DNA of 64,000 nucleotides from DSPP01 sp964607165 (GTDB lineage: Bacteria > Zixibacteria > MSB-5A5 > DSPP01): assembly GCA_964607165.1 (NCBI GenBank), contig CAZSIT010000003.1, positions 124,001 to 188,000 of the forward strand, written 5' to 3'. This document shows positions 18,416 to 26,004 of the stretch, piece by piece (the stretch's first letter is position 1; each line of letters opens with the position of its first letter). The notes beneath the pieces were generated by a model. The model had not been told where the DNA came from. It searched no databases and saw nothing but the letters and a program-made list of their open reading frames with translations. Both the position numbers and the translations under genes were made by a program.

Positions 18416-19224
18416 CCGACATATTCCGATTACCCTTTCTTTTTCAAGCCCTTTTAGGGTGTTTGGTTTTGGCTTTGGTTCTGCCGTATTTCGGACTGCA
18501 CGTCGTTCGGCGTCGAATCGTTTTTGTTGATTTAGCCATTGCCCAGATTTCCGCCGTCGGCGTAGCCGTGGCCGTGCTTTTGGACAAGGAGCCGACCCTT
18601 TTTTCTTTGGCCTTCACGTTGGCCGGGGCCGGGCTTTTGTCCTTCCCGGAACGAAAAAGCAAAATTCCGCAGGAAGCGGTGATGGGAATCGTCTATGCCG
18701 TTTCTTCGGCGCTTTCGATTCTTATCGTGTCCCAGTCGCCCCACGGTGAGGCAGACGTTTTGAAAATCTTTTTTGGCAACATTCTGGCCTCCGATGCCGG
18801 ACAGTTAAAATCGATGGCCGCCGTATTGCTGGCGGTGCTTTTGTTTCACCTGATTTTCTACCGCCGGTTTGTAGCTCTTTCCTTCGAAGAAGGCAAGGGG
18901 GAAGCAAAGAAGGGACTATGGAACCTGCTTTTCTACATTACGCTCGGTTTGTGCATCGCTTTAGCCATTCGCACGGCAGGGGTTCTATTGGTTTTCACTT
19001 ATTTGATTGTCCCCGCAGTAGGAGCTCTTTTGGTGGCGGAGCATTTCTGGAAGCGTTTCTGGATTGGGCTGGCGTTCGCTTCGTTGGCCTCATATTTTGG
19101 ACTTTTCTTTTCTTATAAATTAGACTTGCCCACCGGTTCGACTTTAGTGGCGACTTTTGGCTTGCTCCTTTTGCTTTTATCGGGCGGGCGGTGGCTGGTG
19201 AGGGCTTTGCAGAAGGCCCAATAG
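18412..19224 (+). CDS. ZnuB/MntB-like ABC-3 family metal permease
   Basis: 270 residues; ATGA overlap with the binding-protein gene. Eight or so hydrophobic helices, with the ABC-3 hallmark near the N-terminus (GLHVVRRRIVFVDLAIAQIS, residues about 27-46) where other members have V.R..F..DA..H. The later helices (VLLVFTYLIVPAVGALLVAE) match the family. It forms the transmembrane pore of a zinc/manganese importer. No ATPase gene follows or precedes it, unusual for this operon type; the ZnuC-like subunit must be encoded elsewhere or shared. Confidence 0.87.
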   Translation: MTDIFRLPFLFQALLGCLVLALVLPYFGLHVVRRRIVFVDLAIAQISAVGVAVAVLLDKEPTLFSLAFTLAGAGLLSFPERKSKIPQEAVMGIVYAVSSALSILIVSQSPHGEADVLKIFFGNILASDAGQLKSMAAVLLAVLLFHLIFYRRFVALSFEEGKGEAKKGLWNLLFYITLGLCIALAIRTAGVLLVFTYLIVPAVGALLVAEHFWKRFWIGLAFASLASYFGLFFSYKLDLPTGSTLVATFGLLLLLLSGGRWLVRALQKAQ

Positions 19225-19294
19225 GAGTAGAGCCGCAGCTGAAGGTGACACTTTTGGTGGCACCGTTGAAGGTAGGCGTAAGGCGGCCGGAGCT

Positions 19295-19323
19295 TTGACA
19301 CCTGCTCGGCGGCGAGCTATTAT
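19295..19323 (+). promoter_or_regulatory. Sigma70-like promoter of the flippase-like gene
   Basis: TTGACA (19295-19300) and TATTAT (19318-19323) separated by exactly 17 nt. The expected start of transcription falls at 19330-19331, which coincides with the ATG at 19331, so the mRNA would be leaderless. Confidence 0.6.
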
Positions 19324-19330
19324 CCCCTAA

Positions 19331-20338
19331 ATGTCTTTTTGGGAAAAAGCTCGGAAATACCAAAAGTTCTGGGCGCCCTTTATTGTAATAATTCTTCTGG
19401 TTATCGTTCTGCGGGATATTCATCTCCCCACGGTCTGGCGGACGGTGGGGAAAATGAAGCCCCAATATCTTCTTTTGGTTTTGGGATTTGAATTTTTAAT
19501 CCCTTTGGTCCGTTCGGCCCGTTGGCGGGGCATCATCGCCGCCCATCAGCCGGTAACGTTCAAAAAAGTTCTTTCGGTCTATGCCATAGGCGTTCTGTCC
19601 AATTTTCTTTTGCCGTTTCTGGCCGGCGTTGCCATTCGTTTGTGGCTTTTGGCAAAGCGGGCGCGGGTGTCTAAGACCTTCGCCTTTTCCACCATCTTTC
19701 TGGAAGTGCTGTTCGACGCCTTTTCTCTAATCGTTTTTATGTACGCCGTCTCGTTCATCTTTCGCTTTCCGGAATCGTTTGTGCGCATCGAATCCATCGT
19801 TTTCGGGGCGATCCTGTTTTTCTTTACTCTGTTTTACCTTTCGCTTTTGCACCGGAAGTGGTTTTTTGGTCTGCCGGAAAAACTGGAAAAATGGCTGCCG
19901 CCCAAAATTCACTTCAAGCTTTCCCGCCTGTTTTCATCCTTCCGGGACGGCTTGAGCAGCTTGAAAAAAGCCAAGTACCTCTTGACCGTTCTCTTTTTTT
20001 CAGTGCTTTCCTGGACCTGCCAGGCGGGAGTGATTTACAGCCTGAATTTCGCCTTTGGTCTTTCCCTGCCGCCGTACGCCGCGGTGCTGATTATGATAGT
20101 TAACACGGTGGCGATAATGATTCCGGTAACGCCCGGCAATCTGGGCATTTTCCAACTGGCCACCATCTTTTCGCTGGGCCTTTTCGGAATCTCCAAGGAA
20201 GAGGCGCTCACCTTTGGAATCATTTTGCATTTCTTCGACCTATTGCCAGCGGTGGTTTTAGGAGGTTATTTTATGGTGCGGGAACATTTGACCGTGGATG
20301 AACTGGAAAAACAGGTTCCAGAAGAGCCGGTTTTTTAG
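19331..20338 (+). CDS. Flippase-like / lysylphosphatidylglycerol-synthase TM-domain protein (UPF0104)
   Basis: 335 residues, about eight transmembrane helices. The family pattern is visible: an early RSARWRGII motif after helix 2 (about 57-65), FLLPFLAGVAIRLWLL (about 96-111; usual form is lP...GE..R...L) and TPGNLGIFQ near 273-281 (usual PGG.G..E). This family transfers or flips lipid-linked molecules, as in the membrane part of MprF and in the AglD2/dolichol-type proteins. The catalytic LPG-synthase domain is absent, so lipid translocation is likelier than synthesis. No Shine-Dalgarno precedes the ATG, consistent with the leaderless promoter. Confidence 0.8.
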   Translation: MSFWEKARKYQKFWAPFIVIILLVIVLRDIHLPTVWRTVGKMKPQYLLLVLGFEFLIPLVRSARWRGIIAAHQPVTFKKVLSVYAIGVLSNFLLPFLAGVAIRLWLLAKRARVSKTFAFSTIFLEVLFDAFSLIVFMYAVSFIFRFPESFVRIESIVFGAILFFFTLFYLSLLHRKWFFGLPEKLEKWLPPKIHFKLSRLFSSFRDGLSSLKKAKYLLTVLFFSVLSWTCQAGVIYSLNFAFGLSLPPYAAVLIMIVNTVAIMIPVTPGNLGIFQLATIFSLGLFGISKEEALTFGIILHFFDLLPAVVLGGYFMVREHLTVDELEKQVPEEPVF

Positions 20339-20379
20339 AGAGGAACAAAATTTTGATGATTGTGGTTGGAGGTAAAACA

Positions 20380-20874
20380 ATGGCATTAAACATTCCCAAT
20401 AACGTGAACATTGTCCAGCCCGGTTTTATGGCGCCGGAGTTTGACCTGGAAAGCGTGCCGGGAGGGCGGTTTAATCTAAAAAAGGAGATAGTCAAAGGAC
20501 CATTGGTTTTGAATTTTTATGGTGGTTGCTGGTCCTCTCCTTGCGTGGCGATGCTGAAAAAAATCCAAAAAGTTTTACCGGAGTTCGGCAAAAGGGGAGG
20601 GCAGTTTGCCGCCGTTTCATCCGAATCGCCGGCAATGACGGCTCGTCTTGCGAAAATCGAGGAGTTCACTTTTCCCCTTTTAGTGGATGCTGATTTGGCT
20701 ACGGTAAAGCTTTACGGTTTGTTACGTTCAAAGTCCGAGCGCCCGGCACCGTATCCGACCTTTTTGGTGATTGACCAGGACCGGGTGATTCGCTTCAAAC
20801 GGGTCATTTTGGAAGAAAAAGACCGTCTCGATATCGATACTCTTTTGAACGAGGTGGAAAAATACAAAATTTAA
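20380..20874 (+). CDS. AhpC/TSA-family peroxiredoxin-like protein
   Basis: 164 residues from ATG 20380, which has GGAGG 8 nt upstream; the upstream in-frame TTG 20353 lacks a site. Thioredoxin-fold with APEFDLESVPGGRF (residues about 19-32) and an active-site segment NFYGGCWSSPC: aligned to canonical FYP..FTP.C, the last Cys holds the peroxidatic position and Ser replaces the usual Thr, while the usual Pro after Tyr is Gly and an extra Cys lies five residues earlier. The C-terminal part (LVDADLATVKLYGL, then YPTFLVIDQDRVI) is standard. It lies 56 nt before the bacillithiol genes, so a role in thiol-dependent peroxide removal or bacillithiol redox is a reasonable inference. Confidence 0.75.
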   Translation: MALNIPNNVNIVQPGFMAPEFDLESVPGGRFNLKKEIVKGPLVLNFYGGCWSSPCVAMLKKIQKVLPEFGKRGGQFAAVSSESPAMTARLAKIEEFTFPLLVDADLATVKLYGLLRSKSERPAPYPTFLVIDQDRVIRFKRVILEEKDRLDIDTLLNEVEKYKI

Positions 20875-20929
20875 TTTGTTTATTTCACTTATTCAATACA
20901 GCGATTAATCGATCCCGGAGAAAAGTTAA

Positions 20930-22549
20930 ATGACCGAAATCGGATTTCAGCATTTCCCTTCGACCACCCGGCTATATAGAGATTTTCTCTATGATTTTTC
21001 TAAAACCGCTCCGTTTTTGGGCTCGGATTTTCGCCGAAAGGAAAGCTTTGCTTCCGCTTCAAAGGGTGTTCTGTCCCGTTCGTATGAACGGGAGAAGTTG
21101 ATTTCCATTCTGACCGAGCAAAACCGTTCCTTCAGCAGTTCAGCAAAAACCTTCGAAAACCTCGAGCGATTTGCTCAACCAAATGCCATGGCTGTTTTCA
21201 CCGGACAACAAGGCGGTCTTTTCGGCGGGCCGATTTTTACTCTGTACAAGGCTTGGACGGTTTTACATCTGGCGCAAAAGCTGGAAAGGGATTTGGGGCT
21301 GCCGGTTGTTCCTTTTTTCTGGATGGCTGCCGACGACCACGACTTTGCTGAAGTTGACCATATTTTCGTCATTGATAAAAACAATCGCTTGCAAAAACTC
21401 CAGTATGTTCCGGCTCAACTTCCATCCGGCGAGCCGATGGGGCGGGTTCGTTTTGATAATTCCATCACCAGCGTTTTGAAAAGCTGGGACGAGGCTTTTA
21501 GTCCTACCGAATTCAAGTCCGAGATAGCCAATGCTCTTTCGACCGACTATGCGGTGGGAAAAAGCTTTCCAGAAGCTTTCGCTGTCCGGATGAACCGGTT
21601 TTTGGGAGATTCCGGTCTCGTATTCGTCAATCCCAATGACTCTCGGCTAAAAGAATTAGCCGTTTCATTCTTTATTGATGAAATTGGTCTGGATGGGACT
21701 TCCCAGTCTAAAGTTGCCGCAGTTAATGAGCAGCTTTTGGCCTCCGGCTATCACGTTCAGGTGCACAAGAGCCAGGATTTAGTGAATCTTTTTTATCAAC
21801 CAGTCAAAAGACAGGCTTTGCGCAAAGGAGAGGGAAGTTTTGTAGCGGAAGATAGCGAGCGTTTTACATCTTCCGAAATAGAAAAAACGATCCGCAATGA
21901 GCCGGGAAGTTTTTCTCCCAATGTTCTGTTGCGCCCCGTTTTTCAAAGCTTTCTTTTCCCTGTTGTCTCCGTTGTCCTGGGGCCGTCGGAAGTGGCTTAC
22001 TTCGCACAAACCGGGCCGCTTTTCGAGCTGCATAAACTCCCCTTTCCGGTCGTCTATCCGCGCAAAAGTGTAACGTTACTCGAAAGCCGCGCCAAAAGGG
22101 TTCTGGAAAAATATAACCTTTCCCTTTTGGATTTTACCGGTGACCCGGAGGTTCTTTTGGGCCGTCTAATACGCGCAACGGAAGGGAAAGAACTGGAGAC
22201 AAAAGTAACGTTCGCCCGGCAATCGGTCAAAGAGGCCATCGATGCCCTAAAGCGAGAATTGTCCAGTTTAGACCCGACTTTGGAGAGAACGGCCGACCAG
22301 GTCAAAGCCAAATTCGATTTGGAAATTCAAAACCTGGAGAAAAAAGGGGTGGCGGCCGCCAAACGGAAAAACGAAACTCTGCGGGAGCAGATTTTTCGAA
22401 CGAAAGATTTTTTGTTTCCCGAAGGAGAGTTGCAGGAACGGAAATTGAATGCCACCTATTTTCTGGTGAAATATGGATTTGATATCCTTCCGAGGGTTCG
22501 CGAGCAAATCAATTTTGAAAACGTAGATCATCAGGTGATTTCCCTGTGA
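20930..22549 (+). CDS. bshC: Bacillithiol biosynthesis cysteine-adding enzyme BshC
   Basis: 539 residues, the usual length for BshC. Conserved features: VFTGQQGGLFGGPIFTLYKAWT near 84-104, PFFWMAADDHDFAEVDH near 134-150, and the C-terminal coiled coil (about 420-495) seen in the B. subtilis structure. BshC joins L-cysteine to glucosaminyl-malate, the last step of bacillithiol synthesis, in the cytoplasm. It overlaps bshA by 4 nt (GTGA), and the third gene bshB1 follows, so all three steps are encoded together. GGAGAAAAG before the ATG is the ribosome site. Confidence 0.93.
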   Translation: MTEIGFQHFPSTTRLYRDFLYDFSKTAPFLGSDFRRKESFASASKGVLSRSYEREKLISILTEQNRSFSSSAKTFENLERFAQPNAMAVFTGQQGGLFGGPIFTLYKAWTVLHLAQKLERDLGLPVVPFFWMAADDHDFAEVDHIFVIDKNNRLQKLQYVPAQLPSGEPMGRVRFDNSITSVLKSWDEAFSPTEFKSEIANALSTDYAVGKSFPEAFAVRMNRFLGDSGLVFVNPNDSRLKELAVSFFIDEIGLDGTSQSKVAAVNEQLLASGYHVQVHKSQDLVNLFYQPVKRQALRKGEGSFVAEDSERFTSSEIEKTIRNEPGSFSPNVLLRPVFQSFLFPVVSVVLGPSEVAYFAQTGPLFELHKLPFPVVYPRKSVTLLESRAKRVLEKYNLSLLDFTGDPEVLLGRLIRATEGKELETKVTFARQSVKEAIDALKRELSSLDPTLERTADQVKAKFDLEIQNLEKKGVAAAKRKNETLREQIFRTKDFLFPEGELQERKLNATYFLVKYGFDILPRVREQINFENVDHQVISL

Positions 22550-23664
22550 AAATCGGCATCGTCTGCTATCCCGTTCCCGGCGGTTCCGGAGCTGTGGCCA
22601 GCGAACTCGGAATAAGTTTGGCCAAGCGGGGGCACGAGGTACACTTTTTGAGCTATGCCCGGCCTTTCCGGCTTTCCGGTTACTACGAAAACCTTTTTTA
22701 TCACGAGGTGGAGGTTACCAATTACCCCCTCTTTAAGCACCCGCCCTACACGTTGACCTTGGCGGCTAAGATCGCCTCGGTGGCCGAAAAGTGGAAGTTG
22801 GATGTCGTCCACGTCCATTACGCCATCCCCCACGCCGCTTCCGCTTTTCTGGCCAAGCAGATTATGGCCACCCAGCTCCCCAAAATTATCACCACCCTGC
22901 ACGGCACCGACATTACCCTGGTCGGAATTGACCAGTCCTTTTTCGACGTCACCCGCTTTTCCATTATGGCTTCCGACGGCATCACCGCCATCTCCAATTT
23001 TTTGGCCCGCAAAACGAAAGAGGAGTTTGTCATCACCCGGCCGATTGAGGTGATTCCAAATTTCGTCGATACCAACCGCTTTTCAACCAGCAATCCGGTC
23101 TGCCAGCGCAACCATTTTGCCCTCCCGGAAGAGAAAATCATCATCCATCTTTCCAATTTCCGCCCGGTCAAGCGGATTGGGGACGTTATCGAGGTTTTCC
23201 GCCGCATCCTTGCCAAAATTCCGGCACGGCTTCTTCTGATAGGGGACGGCCCGGAGAGCGCCCGTGCCCAGAGTCTGGTTGAAGAGTATCGGCTGGAAAA
23301 GCAGGTTCTTTTTTTAGGCCAGCAGGAATACGTGGAAAATCTTTTGTGTTTGGGCGACCTGTTTCTATTGCCCAGTGAGCAGGAAGGTTTCGGCCTGGCG
23401 GCTCTGGAAGCGATGTCTTCCGGCGTCCCCGCTATTGCCACCCGGGTCGGCGGGCTGCCGGAGGTGGTCAAATCAGGGGAAAACGGCTTTCTTTGCGAAG
23501 TCGGCGACGTGGAGGGAATGGCGGCACGGGCAATCGAAATTCTTTCCGGCCCGAACGGAGCGCTTTTCAAAAGCAAAGCCCGCCAGAGTGCCGTAGAACT
23601 TTTCGATTCCGAAAAAATAATCCCCCGCTACGAGGCGTATTACGAAAAGATTTTGCAGCAATGA
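22546..23664 (+). CDS. bshA: N-acetyl-alpha-D-glucosaminyl L-malate synthase BshA
   Basis: 372 residues, GTG start inside the bshC stop. GT4-fold glycosyltransferase with the BshA-specific beginning (GIVCYPVPGGSGAVASELG, then RGHEVHFLSYARPFRL) and TNYPLFKHPPY near 62-72; the second domain has HLSNFRPVKRIGDVIE and PSEQEGFGLAALEAMSSGVP (about 280-299), the E-x7-E sugar-nucleotide site. It condenses UDP-GlcNAc with L-malate, the first bacillithiol step. Order bshC-bshA-bshB1 implies co-transcription. Confidence 0.94.
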   Translation: MKIGIVCYPVPGGSGAVASELGISLAKRGHEVHFLSYARPFRLSGYYENLFYHEVEVTNYPLFKHPPYTLTLAAKIASVAEKWKLDVVHVHYAIPHAASAFLAKQIMATQLPKIITTLHGTDITLVGIDQSFFDVTRFSIMASDGITAISNFLARKTKEEFVITRPIEVIPNFVDTNRFSTSNPVCQRNHFALPEEKIIIHLSNFRPVKRIGDVIEVFRRILAKIPARLLLIGDGPESARAQSLVEEYRLEKQVLFLGQQEYVENLLCLGDLFLLPSEQEGFGLAALEAMSSGVPAIATRVGGLPEVVKSGENGFLCEVGDVEGMAARAIEILSGPNGALFKSKARQSAVELFDSEKIIPRYEAYYEKILQQ

Positions 23665-23696
23665 AAAAGACGCACCCTATGAAAAGAAAGGGAAAA

Positions 23697-24413
23697 ATGG
23701 CTGATAAATTGGACGTTTTAGTTTTAGCGGCGCACCGCGACGACATCGAAATCACCTGCGGCGGCACGGTTATCAAGCTGGTCGATTTGGGCTACAAAGT
23801 CGGCATTGTCGATTTCACCCAGGGGGAGATGGGGACTAAAGGGACGGAGATTGACCGGGCGAAAGAAGCGGAAGCCGCCGCCAAGGTGATGGGTATTGCC
23901 GTGCGCGAAAACTTAAAAATGCCTGATTCCGGCCTGGAACCGACCCGCGAAAACAAGCTGAAAGTGGCGGAAGTTATACGCAAATACAAACCCCATCTTT
24001 TGATTTTACCTTACTGGGAACAGCGCCATCCCGACCATGCGATGTGCCCCAAAATCTCCTGGGATGCCGCCTTTTTTTCCGGGCTTAAAAAGATGTCCAT
24101 TCCGGGGGAGCCGCACCGGCCGTTTAAAATCATCTATTCGACCTCTTTTTTCGACCTCCGGCACTCTTTCATCGTCGATATCACCAACCAGTTTGAGAGA
24201 AAGGCAAAAGCGGTGGCCTGCTATCAATCGCAGTTTGACGAAACTCCAGAAGCAAAGGAAATTTTTCCCCCTGCCCGGAATATCTTCCAGTTTATGGACG
24301 TTCAAGCGCGGGCCCTCGGCTACAAAATCGGCAAACGCTACGGGGAGGCTTTTTACACCAAAGAAATCACCGAAGTGGAAGATCCAATGAAACTGACCGT
24401 AAAATCGATTTAG
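23697..24413 (+). CDS. bshB1: Bacillithiol deacetylase BshB1 (LmbE/PIG-L family)
   Basis: 238 residues from ATG 23697 (GAAAGGG upstream); ATG 23661, overlapping the bshA stop, would add a basic 12-residue extension. The zinc-binding signature is AHRDDIE (His 13, Asp 16) in place of the commoner AHPDD, and the third ligand lies in WEQRHPDHAM (about 110-120). The C-terminal IFQFMDVQARALGYKIGKRYG region is the BshB1 ending, in which the enzyme checks hexamer contacts. It removes the acetyl group from GlcNAc-malate, the second step of the pathway. Confidence 0.92.
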   Translation: MADKLDVLVLAAHRDDIEITCGGTVIKLVDLGYKVGIVDFTQGEMGTKGTEIDRAKEAEAAAKVMGIAVRENLKMPDSGLEPTRENKLKVAEVIRKYKPHLLILPYWEQRHPDHAMCPKISWDAAFFSGLKKMSIPGEPHRPFKIIYSTSFFDLRHSFIVDITNQFERKAKAVACYQSQFDETPEAKEIFPPARNIFQFMDVQARALGYKIGKRYGEAFYTKEITEVEDPMKLTVKSI

Positions 24414-24431
24414 TTGGTTTTTGTGTTTTCC

Positions 24432-24461
24432 GTAGGGGCGAACCTCGTGTTCGCCCTTTTT
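24432..24461 (+). terminator. Palindromic GTAGGGGC repeat acting as probable bsh terminator
   Basis: GGGCGAA (24436-24442) pairs with TTCGCCC (24450-24456) across a 7-nt loop and is followed by TTTTT. The hairpin plus U-run 19 nt after bshB1 fits an intrinsic terminator. The GTAGGGGC- leading sequence recurs at 24469 and 55511 and, in altered form, at 47967, so it is also a dispersed repeat. Confidence 0.6.
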
Positions 24462-24468
24462 CATTTTC

Positions 24469-24499
24469 GTAGGGGCAGCCCCCCGTGGCTGCGCTTTTT
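24469..24499 (+). repeat. Second GTAGGGGC-type palindromic repeat
   Basis: GCAGCC (24475-24480) and GGCTGC (24487-24492) form a stem with a 6-nt loop, followed by a T-run. Same leading GTAGGGGC as the element 13 bases upstream, with a different stem sequence; a tandem pair between bshB1 and tRNA-Sec. Confidence 0.55.
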
Positions 24500-24515
24500 C
24501 AACCAACCACATCGG

Positions 24516-24544
24516 TTTCAAATTGAAAACCTTTCCACTATATT
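24516..24544 (+). promoter_or_regulatory. Candidate promoter of the tRNA-Sec/selAB operon
   Basis: TATATT (24539-24544) lies 8 nt before the tRNA 5' end, placing transcription start at or next to it. The -35 position holds only a weak TTTCAA, which is part of an inverted repeat TTTCAAATTGAAA. The assignment rests mainly on the -10 and the spacing to the tRNA. Confidence 0.4.
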
Positions 24545-24551
24545 AACCCCC

Positions 24552-24644
24552 GGAAGCGGATGGGATCTGGTGGTCCTCGCGGACTTCAAATCCGCTGGCG
24601 GCGGTTTAAAGCCGGTGCGGTGGGTTCGATTCCCACCCCTTCCG
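24552..24644 (+). tRNA. selC: tRNA-Sec, anticodon UCA
   Basis: About 93 nt without encoded CCA. The acceptor begins GGAAGCGG and ends CCCCTTCC plus discriminator G, an 8-bp-type stem with one C-C mismatch at position 6. The D arm (GGGATC/GGTCCTC) is a long six-pair stem, the anticodon arm is GCGGA-CTTCAAA-TCCGC with anticodon TCA, a long GC-rich variable arm follows, and the T arm is GTGGG-TTCGATT-CCCAC. The long D and variable arms and UCA identify selenocysteine tRNA, which is charged with serine and converted by SelA. Its 3' end is 7 nt before the selA start codon, so it shares the operon. Confidence 0.93.
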
Positions 24645-24651
24645 CTAAAAT

Positions 24652-26004
24652 ATGACCAAACTTTCCGTTCTCCCGAGCATCGAAAAACTAACCGAAAATC
24701 CGGCCTTCGCTCCTTTTGTCCAATCCCTTTCCCGCCCACTGGTGGTGGAAACCATACGCGCTGTGGTCGCCGATTTCCGCGAAAAAGTGAAAAGAGGGGA
24801 AAGTTTTGAAGAAACAGATTTGATTGAGGCCGCCATTGTTCGTCTAAGAGAAAAGGAACGCCGCTCCCTTACCAAAGTCATCAACGCCACCGGCGTCATC
24901 CTGTACACCAATTTGGGACGCGCTCCGTTATCCCGCTCTTCTTTGGAGAAAGCCGCGGGGTTGCTTTCCGGCTACGTCAACTTGGAGCTCGATTTGGCAA
25001 CGGGGGAGAGGGGAGGGCGGGGGGCATTTGTTGAAGAGCTTTTATGCCTGCTTTCCGGCGCAGAAGCGGCCTTAGTGGTAAACAACAACGCTTCTGCTTT
25101 ATATTTGTCTCTTTCCGTTCTGGCCAAGGGACGCGAAGTGGTAATTTCCCGCGGCGAACTGGTGCAAATCGGAGGCGGCTTCAAAATCCCGGAAATTCTC
25201 GGAGAATCCGGCGCCATTCTCAAAGAAGTAGGCACGACTAACTGCACGGTTTTGGCAGATTATGAAAAGGCTATCAACGAAAAAACTGCTCTGATTCTGA
25301 AAGTCCACACCTCCAATTTCAAACAAATTGGCTTTGTCGAATCGGTATCGCCTGCTGATTTGGCGGCTATTGCTCGAAAGAAGAATATTCTTTTTGTTGA
25401 AGACTTGGGTTCGGGAGCATTCGTTCCTACCGAACGGTTTGGCTTGCCGCGCGAGCCTTTGGTTTCTTCCGCCCTGGAGGGCGGTTGCGATTTGGTCACT
25501 TTTTCGGGAGACAAACTTTTGGCCGGGCCGCAGGCAGGTATAGCTGTCGGTAAAAAAGAGGTTGTCAACCGGTTGAAACGCTCCCCGCTTTTCCGAGCCT
25601 TGCGGGTAGATAAGCTGCAATTTTTCTTATTGGCGGAAGCCTTAAAGTATTACTTGAACCGGGAAGAAACTATAGAACTGCCTGCCTATCGACTGCTCGC
25701 AGCATCATTGAATGACTTGGAAAAACGAACCAAAAAATTAGCGGAGATTTTCAAGAAGGAAGGAATCGAAGCCATCCCCACAGAAAGTCAAGTGGGCGGA
25801 GGTGCTTTGCCCGAGGAGATGTTGCTGTCCTGGGGAGTGACCCTGCCGGAAATTTATTCGGCTGCTATTTGGGAAGAAAAGCTTCGCGCAGCCACGCCGC
25901 CGGTGATTGGCAAAATCACTAAAGACCGTTTCATCCTCGATTTGCGAGCCGTTTTTCCAGATGATGATGATGTTTTGGTCTCTATTCTCAAATCTGTACT
26001 CTAA
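24652..26004 (+). CDS. selA: L-seryl-tRNA(Sec) selenium transferase SelA
   Basis: 450 residues, typical for bacterial SelA. PLP-dependent fold: KVINATGVILYTNLGRAPLS (about 74-93), VVNNNASALYLSL near 143, and the PLP lysine in TFSGDKLLAGPQAG (Lys 288). It converts seryl-tRNA(Sec) to selenocysteyl-tRNA(Sec) using selenophosphate. No Shine-Dalgarno precedes the ATG; the tRNA-Sec discriminator base is only 8 nt upstream. The stop TAATG overlaps the selB start by one base. SelD is not in the window. Confidence 0.95.
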   Translation: MTKLSVLPSIEKLTENPAFAPFVQSLSRPLVVETIRAVVADFREKVKRGESFEETDLIEAAIVRLREKERRSLTKVINATGVILYTNLGRAPLSRSSLEKAAGLLSGYVNLELDLATGERGGRGAFVEELLCLLSGAEAALVVNNNASALYLSLSVLAKGREVVISRGELVQIGGGFKIPEILGESGAILKEVGTTNCTVLADYEKAINEKTALILKVHTSNFKQIGFVESVSPADLAAIARKKNILFVEDLGSGAFVPTERFGLPREPLVSSALEGGCDLVTFSGDKLLAGPQAGIAVGKKEVVNRLKRSPLFRALRVDKLQFFLLAEALKYYLNREETIELPAYRLLAASLNDLEKRTKKLAEIFKKEGIEAIPTESQVGGGALPEEMLLSWGVTLPEIYSAAIWEEKLRAATPPVIGKITKDRFILDLRAVFPDDDDVLVSILKSVL

